This document shows positions 6,274-10,405 of a stretch of DNA of 10,405 nt, piece after piece. Under the pieces are notes generated by a model. It saw only the letters and a program-made list of their open reading frames with translations, searched no databases and was not told the DNA's origin. Within the stretch, counting starts at the first letter, position 1; each line of letters begins with the position of its first letter. This DNA comes from Parvularculaceae bacterium (GTDB taxonomy: Bacteria > Pseudomonadota > Alphaproteobacteria > Caulobacterales > Parvularculaceae), in contig JACADX010000266.1 of the NCBI GenBank assembly GCA_013389125.1, positions 1 to 10,405 of the forward strand, in the 5' to 3' direction. A program made the position numbers and the translations under genes.

Positions 6274-7059
6274 ATGGCGCTGCCCGATTTCAGCATGCGT
6301 CAGCTATTGGAAGCTGGCGTTCACTTTGGCCACCAGACCCATCGCTGGGACCCGAAAATGAAGCCGTTCATTTTCGGCGAACGTAACGGCATTCACATTA
6401 TCGACCTGTCGCAGACGGTGCCGCTGCTGCATCAAGCGCTCGTCAAGATCCGCGAGACAGTGGCCGGCGGCGGACGCATCTTGATGGTCGGCACGAAGCG
6501 TCAGGCGCAAGGGCCGATCGCCGAGGCGGCCAAGCGCTGCGCTCAATATTACATGAACGTGCGCTGGCTCGGCGGGACGCTGACGAACTGGGAGACGATC
6601 TCGAATTCGATCCGTAAGCTGAAGGAAATGGAAGAGACGCTCGCGGGCGGCGGCAAGGGCCTCACCAAAAAAGAGCAGATGCAGCTAACGCGCGAGAAGG
6701 AGAAGCTTGATTCGTCCCTCGGCGGCATTCGCGATCTCGGCGGTCTGCCGGACCTTCTCTTTGTCATCGACGTCAAGAAGGAGGCGATCGCCGTCAAGGA
6801 AGCCAAAAAGCTCGGCATTCCGGTCGTCGCGGTCGTCGACACCAACTGCTCTCCGGACGATATCGATTTCGTGATCCCGGGCAACGACGACGCAAGCCGC
6901 GCAATCGCGCTTTATTGCGCGCTTGTCGCCGATGCGGTGATCGACGGGATTTCGGCGAGCCAAGCCGCGCTCGGCGTCGATATCGGCGCGCTTGCAAATG
7001 CGCCGGTTGAAGCCAATATCCTGCCCGCCGACGCCGGCGCGGAAGCCGCGCCGGTCTAG
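6274..7059 (+). CDS. rpsB: 30S ribosomal protein S2
   Basis: The 261-residue product is ribosomal protein S2, which binds the small subunit between head and body and is needed with S1 for mRNA recruitment. The N-terminus MALPDFSMRQLLEAGVHFGH is the classic S2 opening, followed by HRWDPKMKPFIFGERNGIHIIDL (23-45). The middle has RWLGGTLTNWETISNSIRKL and the charged helical hairpin after it, then LPDLLFVIDVKKE and the near-C-terminal DASRAIALYCALVADAVIDG. An alanine-rich tail (after about residue 230) makes it somewhat longer than the E. coli protein (241), common in alphaproteobacteria. The ATG at 6274 was chosen over an in-frame ATG at 6142 because it begins the conserved N-terminus and has AAGGAG (6263-6268) five bases upstream. 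The upstream extension also crosses the promoter. It is the first gene of the rpsB-tsf unit, with its own promoter and a structured leader. Confidence 0.98.
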   Translation: MALPDFSMRQLLEAGVHFGHQTHRWDPKMKPFIFGERNGIHIIDLSQTVPLLHQALVKIRETVAGGGRILMVGTKRQAQGPIAEAAKRCAQYYMNVRWLGGTLTNWETISNSIRKLKEMEETLAGGGKGLTKKEQMQLTREKEKLDSSLGGIRDLGGLPDLLFVIDVKKEAIAVKEAKKLGIPVVAVVDTNCSPDDIDFVIPGNDDASRAIALYCALVADAVIDGISASQAALGVDIGALANAPVEANILPADAGAEAAPV

Positions 7060-7087
7060 ACGGAAAAGCCAACAACAATCGCGCTGT

Positions 7088-7142
7088 CCCTCGGCCGCCT
7101 GAGCTGCGTCCGAGGGGGCCCGGGAGGCCCCGAGGGCCCTCG
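7088..7142 (+). other. Cluster of overlapping GC hairpins between rpsB and tsf
   Basis: Three alternative structures are visible. CCCTCGG (7088-7094) pairs with CCGAGGG (7110-7116) around a 15-base loop. GGGGCC (7115-7120) pairs with GGCCCC (7126-7131) around CGGGA. CGAGGGCCCTCG (7131-7142) is a perfect 12-base palindrome. The first two share bases at 7115-7116, and the second and third share 7131. No T-run follows, so this is not a standard intrinsic terminator. It could be a pause, RNA-processing or stability element tuning tsf relative to rpsB. Pairing is seen directly; function is inferred. Confidence 0.5.
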
Positions 7143-7172
7143 ATCGGCGCATATAAGAAAGGAGAATTTGAA

Positions 7173-8069
7173 ATGAGCGCCATCAGCGCATCAATGGTGA
7201 AGGACCTGCGCGAATCGACCGGCGCGGGGATGATGGATTGCAAGGCTGCCCTAACTGAAACCGGCGGCGACGTCGAAGCGGCCGTCGACTGGCTGCGTAA
7301 GAAGGGGCTTGCGAAGGCGGCGAAGAAATCCGGCCGTGCGGCGGCGGAAGGCCTCGTCGTCGCCGCAACAAAGGGCGCCGTCGGCGTTCTCGTCGAAGTG
7401 AACTCCGAAACGGATTTCGTGGCGCGCAATGAAACCTTTCAGAAGATGGCTCGCGACGTCGCCGAAGTCGCGCTGGCGACAAACGGCGATATCGAAGCGA
7501 TCAGATCAGCCGCCTATCCGGGCGGGAGCCTTTCGGTTGCGGAAAAGGTCGCGGAAATGGTGGGCCAGATCGGCGAGAACATGAACGTTCGCCGGTCGGC
7601 TATGGTGAAGGTGCCCGAAGGCGTCGTCGCGGCCTATATCCACAACCAAACCGTCGACGGCGCCGGCAAAATCGGCGTTCTCGTCGGTCTGAAATCATCA
7701 GGCGACAAAGCAAAACTCGCGGCGACCGCCAAGCTGATTGCGATGCACGTCGCCGCTGCGCGTCCGCTCGCCGGTAGGATTGCGGACCTCGATCCCGCCG
7801 TCGTTGAACGCGAAAAGGCGATCCTCGCCGATCAGGCGCGCGCTTCCGGCAAGCCCGAGGACATCATCGGAAAGATGGTCGAGGGACGGCTACGCAAATT
7901 CTACGAGGAGTCGGTGCTTCTTGAGCAGATTTTCGTGGTCGACAACGAAACGAAGGTCGCGAAGGTGATCGAGAAAGCGGCCAAGGAAATCGGCGCCGCC
8001 GTGGAATTCGGTGGCTTCGCCCGCCTCGAACTCGGCGAAGGCGTCGAACGCAATTCGGGCGACGAATAG
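7173..8069 (+). CDS. tsf: Translation elongation factor Ts
   Basis: The 298-residue EF-Ts is the cytoplasmic nucleotide exchange factor that releases GDP from EF-Tu. The N-terminal UBA-like domain (residues 1-52) has the standard sequence MVKDLRESTGAGMMDCKAAL (8-27) and GGDVEAAVDWLRKKG (31-45). The core contains the EF-Tu-contacting motif SETDFVARN, with TDFV at 80-83, where the Asp and Phe disturb the EF-Tu nucleotide site. The dimerisation subdomains and C-terminal module follow (KFYEESVLLEQIFVVDNETKV near the end). Length is slightly above the E. coli protein (283) and normal for the family. ATG 7173 has AAAGGAG (7158-7164) with an eight-base spacer. It lies 113 bases after rpsB across the hairpin cluster. 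EF-Ts and S2 are co-transcribed in most bacteria, and no separate promoter is evident in the gap. Confidence 0.98.
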   Translation: MSAISASMVKDLRESTGAGMMDCKAALTETGGDVEAAVDWLRKKGLAKAAKKSGRAAAEGLVVAATKGAVGVLVEVNSETDFVARNETFQKMARDVAEVALATNGDIEAIRSAAYPGGSLSVAEKVAEMVGQIGENMNVRRSAMVKVPEGVVAAYIHNQTVDGAGKIGVLVGLKSSGDKAKLAATAKLIAMHVAAARPLAGRIADLDPAVVEREKAILADQARASGKPEDIIGKMVEGRLRKFYEESVLLEQIFVVDNETKVAKVIEKAAKEIGAAVEFGGFARLELGEGVERNSGDE

Positions 8070-8082
8070 GTCCATTGCGGGC

Positions 8083-8120
8083 GGGCGGCTTCGGCGCAGC
8101 GCAGACGGCGCCCGCCGCCC
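8083..8120 (+). other. Long GC hairpin between tsf and pyrH
   Basis: GGGCGGC (8083-8089) pairs with GCCGCCC (8114-8120). Inside, GGCGC (8093-8097) pairs with GCGCC (8108-8112), giving a nested 7 + 5 pair stem with a small asymmetric internal loop and a ten-base apical loop. No T-run follows, so it is not an intrinsic terminator. The sequence CCATTGC occurs just before the stem and again at its far end (8073-8079 and 8119-8125). It may stabilise the upstream tsf 3' end or modulate read-through into pyrH; that is inference. Confidence 0.45.
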
Positions 8121-8170
8121 ATTGCCGAACGCCGGCGGCCGTCGTATCCGGCGGCGGACGGAGATCCCTG

Positions 8171-8905
8171 ATGCCCTCATCGCCCCCAGCCGCGCCGCGC
8201 TTCAAACGAGTGCTCCTTAAAGTCTCAGGCGAAGCGCTGATGGGCGCCGGCCAGTACGGGATCGATAACGAGACGGTCGAGCGGATCGCCGGCGAAATCA
8301 AGGACGCCAAAGAGCTCGGCGTTGAAATCAGTCTTGTCGTCGGCGGCGGCAACATATTTCGCGGCATGCAGCAGGCGGCGCGCGGCATGGAACGGGCGAG
8401 CGCCGATTACATGGGCATGCTCGCCACGGTCATGAACGCGATTGCGCTCCAGAACGCGCTCGAGCGGATAGGCCTTTACACGCGCGTTCTTTCGGCGATC
8501 GAGATGACGGCGATCTGCGAGCCCTATATTCGTCGCCGCGCCGTCAGGCATATGGAGAAGGGCCGCGTTGTGATCTTCGCGGCGGGAACAGGCAACCCGT
8601 TCTTCACGACAGATACGGCGGCGGCGCTGCGGGCCGCGGAGATGGGATGCGACGCGCTTTTCAAAGGCACGAACGTCGACGGCGTCTACACGGCCGATCC
8701 CAAGAAGGACAAATCCGCAACGCGGTTCGAACGGTTGTCCTATCACGAGGTGATGGTTCGCGATCTCAAGGTGATGGATCAGACCGCGATCGCGCTGACG
8801 CGGGAGAACAAGATTCCGATCGTCGTGTTTTCGATCGCCGAACGCGGCGGCGTCGTCGGCGCGCTTACCGGCTCTGGAAAGTCGACGACGATTATCGACG
8901 AATGA
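8171..8905 (+). CDS. pyrH: UMP kinase (uridylate kinase)
   Basis: The 244-residue product phosphorylates UMP to UDP with ATP in pyrimidine nucleotide synthesis and works as a hexamer of the amino-acid-kinase fold. Visible motifs are the phosphate-binding KVSGEALMG (17-25), the glycine loop VVGGGNIFRG (56-65), the UMP-binding region AGTGNPFFTTDTAAALRA with TTDTAA (146-151), and the nucleotide-binding KGTNVDGVYTADPK (165-178). Length matches the family. ATG 8171 has GGAG (8160-8163) seven bases upstream and precedes the first conserved strand by ten residues. An in-frame TTG at 8075 would extend the protein through the tsf-pyrH hairpin and was rejected. GTP activation and UTP inhibition are typical of bacterial enzymes but cannot be read here. 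It is followed by a terminator-like hairpin before frr. The C-terminal ALTGSGKST resembles a Walker A motif by chance. Confidence 0.97.
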   Translation: MPSSPPAAPRFKRVLLKVSGEALMGAGQYGIDNETVERIAGEIKDAKELGVEISLVVGGGNIFRGMQQAARGMERASADYMGMLATVMNAIALQNALERIGLYTRVLSAIEMTAICEPYIRRRAVRHMEKGRVVIFAAGTGNPFFTTDTAAALRAAEMGCDALFKGTNVDGVYTADPKKDKSATRFERLSYHEVMVRDLKVMDQTAIALTRENKIPIVVFSIAERGGVVGALTGSGKSTTIIDE

Positions 8906-8910
8906 CGACG

Positions 8911-8947
8911 GAGCGCCGCGATCTCGCCAGAAAATCGCGCGCTTTTT
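8911..8947 (+). terminator. Terminator-like hairpin with T-run between pyrH and frr
   Basis: AGCGC (8912-8916) and GCGAT (8918-8922) pair with ATCGC (8934-8938) and GCGCT (8939-8943). This gives a ten-pair stem with one bulged C (8917) and an 11-base loop, run directly into TTTT (8944-8947). This has the shape of an intrinsic terminator but a short T-run, so termination is probably partial. It ends seven bases before the frr ribosome-binding site. A promoter for frr inside pyrH was not identified. Confidence 0.5.
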
Positions 8948-8966
8948 GCTGAAAGGGAGAAGAACG

Positions 8967-9521
8967 ATGGCTGGTCCCGGCGTGAACATTAAGGAACTCG
9001 AAAAGCGCATGGATGGCGCCCTCGCGGCGCTGAAATCGGAGTTTTCCGGCCTGCGCTCCGGCCGCGCGTCGGCGAGCCTTGTCGAACACATCATGGTCGA
9101 CGCTTATGGTTCCCACATGCCGGTCAATCAGGTCGGAACCGTCAACGTGCCCGAGCCGCGGATGATCTCGATCCAGGTCTGGGACAAGGCGCTTGTGAGC
9201 GCTGTCGACCGCGCGATCCGGGACGCCGGCATCGGCGTCAATCCTGTCGTCGACGGGACAAACGTGCGCGTGCCTATTCCGACGCTGACGGAAGAGCGGC
9301 GCAAGGAATTGACGAAAGTCGCGCACAAATACGCCGAGCATGCGCGCGTCGCGATCAGAAACGTCCGTCGCGAAGGCATGGATCAAATCAAGAAGACCGA
9401 ACACGTCGGCGAAGACGAGCAGAAGCGTCAGTCCGAGCAGGTTCAAAAGCTGACGGACGCGATGATTAAAAAGGTCGACGAGGCGCTGCACGCCAAAGAG
9501 GCCGAAATCATGCAGGTTTGA
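8967..9521 (+). CDS. frr: Ribosome recycling factor
   Basis: The 184-residue protein splits post-termination ribosomes together with EF-G and is essential in bacteria. The L-shaped two-domain layout is clear. Domain I, a three-helix bundle, is made of residues 1-30 (IKELEKRMDGALAALKSEF) and about 105-184, including EERRKELTKVAHKYAEHARV (109-128) and the conserved IRNVRRE (130-136) that contacts 23S rRNA. Domain II, a beta-rich module, lies between them (about 31-104) with SGRASASLVEHIMVDAYGS and PEPRMISIQVWD (63-73 region). Length equals the usual 185. ATG 8967 has AGGGAGA (8954-8960) six bases upstream. An in-frame TTG at 8946 would overlap the terminator T-run and was rejected. The stop overlaps the most upstream possible start of uppS by three bases. 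Confidence 0.98.
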   Translation: MAGPGVNIKELEKRMDGALAALKSEFSGLRSGRASASLVEHIMVDAYGSHMPVNQVGTVNVPEPRMISIQVWDKALVSAVDRAIRDAGIGVNPVVDGTNVRVPIPTLTEERRKELTKVAHKYAEHARVAIRNVRREGMDQIKKTEHVGEDEQKRQSEQVQKLTDAMIKKVDEALHAKEAEIMQV

Positions 9522-9550
9522 CCCTGCGCGACTTGGTAAGGGTGATCGAC

Positions 9551-10309
9551 GTGGCGACCAATCCGGCGGAAAGCGATCGAGCCGTGTCCGCATCGCCGCT
9601 GTCTGCGCCGTCACATGTCGCGATCATCATGGACGGGAACGGGCGCTGGGCGGCGGCCCGAGGCCTTCCGCGCGGCGCCGGCCACAAGGAAGGAACGGCG
9701 GCGGCGCGGCGCGCCGTTGAAGCGGCGCGCGACCTCGGCCTCAAATATCTGACGCTTTACAGCTTCTCGACGGAGAACTGGCGGCGTCCGGCGAGCGAGG
9801 TTCGCGAACTGATGTCGCTCTTGAGGCGCTTTATCGGCGACGAACTGCCGACGCTCAAGAAAGAGGGCGTCAAGGTCGCGGTTATCGGCGACAAACGCAG
9901 TCTTGATCCCGAGATCAAGCTGCTTGTCAGTCGAGCCGAGAAAGAGACTGCGGCGAATTCGGCCTTTCATCTCCAGATCGCCTTCAACTACGGCGGTCGC
10001 GACGAAATCGTGCGTGCGGCGCGAACGCTCGCGGAAAGCGTCGCTGCTGGAAGAATTACGCCCGCCGCCATCGACGAGGCGCTGTTTTCCGCGGCTCTCG
10101 ACACAAGGGACGTCCCTGACCCGGACCTTGTCATCCGCACGAGCGGCGAGAAGCGGATCAGCAATTTCCTCCTCTGGCAGGCGGCTTACGCGGAATATGT
10201 GTTCCTCGATGTGCTTTGGCCCGACTTCAACGCCGGCTGCTTTGCCGCGGCGATTGAAGAATTCAGATCGCGCGAGCGCCGCTATGGCGGCGTCGGCGCT
10301 GCGCCATAG
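9551..10309 (+). CDS. uppS: Undecaprenyl diphosphate synthase (cis-prenyltransferase)
   Basis: The 252-residue enzyme condenses farnesyl diphosphate with eight isopentenyl diphosphates to make the C55 lipid carrier for peptidoglycan and other envelope glycans, at the cytoplasmic face of the membrane. Family motifs are complete. HVAIIMDGNGRWA has the catalytic Asp28. GHKEG (44-48), LYSFSTENWRRP (69-80), FNYGGRDEI (145-153) and PDLVIRTSGEKRISNFLLWQ (191-210) follow, with AEYVFLDVLWPDF after. Start choice is uncertain. GTG 9551 has a purine-rich AAGGGTGA (9538-9545) just upstream and gives a typical length. TTG 9518 overlaps the frr stop (TTGA) and would add 11 residues, and GTG 9542 is also possible. 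All precede the domain, so function is unaffected. The gene begins within 30 bases of the frr stop and is probably co-transcribed with it and with cdsA downstream. Confidence 0.95.
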   Translation: MATNPAESDRAVSASPLSAPSHVAIIMDGNGRWAAARGLPRGAGHKEGTAAARRAVEAARDLGLKYLTLYSFSTENWRRPASEVRELMSLLRRFIGDELPTLKKEGVKVAVIGDKRSLDPEIKLLVSRAEKETAANSAFHLQIAFNYGGRDEIVRAARTLAESVAAGRITPAAIDEALFSAALDTRDVPDPDLVIRTSGEKRISNFLLWQAAYAEYVFLDVLWPDFNAGCFAAAIEEFRSRERRYGGVGAAP

Positions 10310-10321
10310 CGCCCGGGTAGC

Positions 10322-10405
10322 ATGAGCGATCAGTCCCCATCGGTGGCTGCGCCGCGCGGCAAAGACACGCTTGTCCTGCGCATTCTTTCCGCCGCGATCC
10401 TCGCC
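10322..10405 (+). CDS. cdsA: Probable phosphatidate cytidylyltransferase, N-terminal 28 codons (cut by window end)
   Basis: An ATG at 10322, 12 bases after the uppS stop, opens a frame that stays open to the window edge. It reads a short polar head (MSDQSPSVAAPRGKD) then TLVLRILSAAILA, the start of a membrane helix. The LRILSAAILA segment followed by hydrophobic sequence is typical of the first transmembrane segment of CdsA, the multi-pass enzyme making CDP-diacylglycerol from phosphatidate and CTP for phospholipid synthesis. cdsA directly follows uppS in most proteobacteria. The catalytic signature lies near the C-terminus, beyond the window, so the call rests on position and the N-terminal pattern. 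The ribosome-binding site is weak (GGG near 10315), which suggests translational coupling to uppS. Confidence 0.7.
   Translation, partial: MSDQSPSVAAPRGKDTLVLRILSAAILA

Noticed and set aside
8861..8884. Walker A-like ALTGSGKS at the PyrH C-terminus
   Set aside because: It fits the loose pattern [AG]-x4-G-K-[ST], but UMP kinase has the amino-acid-kinase fold and binds ATP elsewhere. The site is at the very C-terminus, so the match is chance.

Overview
The window is a GC-rich, densely packed bacterial chromosome segment in which every convincing gene lies on the + strand. The core order dnaE-rpsB-tsf-pyrH-frr-uppS-cdsA, the codon usage, and a direct-repeat LexA box of the form GAAC-N7-GAAC point to an alphaproteobacterium, most likely of the Rhizobiales/Hyphomicrobiales. 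Genus cannot be settled from the sequence alone. I see no mobile element, CRISPR array, rRNA or tRNA.

Region 1 (about 1-2311) is an accessory block of four tightly coupled genes. They encode a VOC/glyoxalase-fold protein, a cysteine-free ArsR-type winged-helix regulator, an SRPBCC/AHSA1 ligand-binding-fold protein and an alpha/beta hydrolase. The reading frames overlap by 1-4 bases, apart from an ambiguous hydrolase start. The block is preceded by an AT-rich promoter-like stretch holding a perfect 12-bp palindrome, a candidate autoregulatory operator.

Region 2 (2312-2613) looks like a gap but is the most interesting part. It holds a good match to the alphaproteobacterial LexA (SOS) operator over a plausible promoter. 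After it comes a well-placed ribosome-binding site and a 39-codon frame for a single-pass membrane micropeptide that ends 33 bases before dnaE. An SOS-driven membrane micropeptide recalls SidA, the DNA-damage division inhibitor of Caulobacter. The arrangement also implies that the replicative polymerase gene may share SOS-responsive transcription.

Region 3 (2614-6123) is dnaE, a full-length replicative DNA polymerase III alpha subunit with an intact polymerase triad and a degenerate PHP exonuclease site.

Region 4 (6124-10405) has its own strong-looking promoter. It runs rpsB (ribosomal protein S2), tsf (EF-Ts), pyrH (UMP kinase), frr (ribosome recycling factor), uppS (undecaprenyl diphosphate synthase) and the first 28 codons of a probable cdsA (CDP-diglyceride synthase). 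This is the conserved translation/envelope-lipid cluster. Its intergenic gaps carry strong GC hairpins (rpsB-tsf and tsf-pyrH) and a terminator-like hairpin with a T-run (pyrH-frr), which may set the relative output of the genes.
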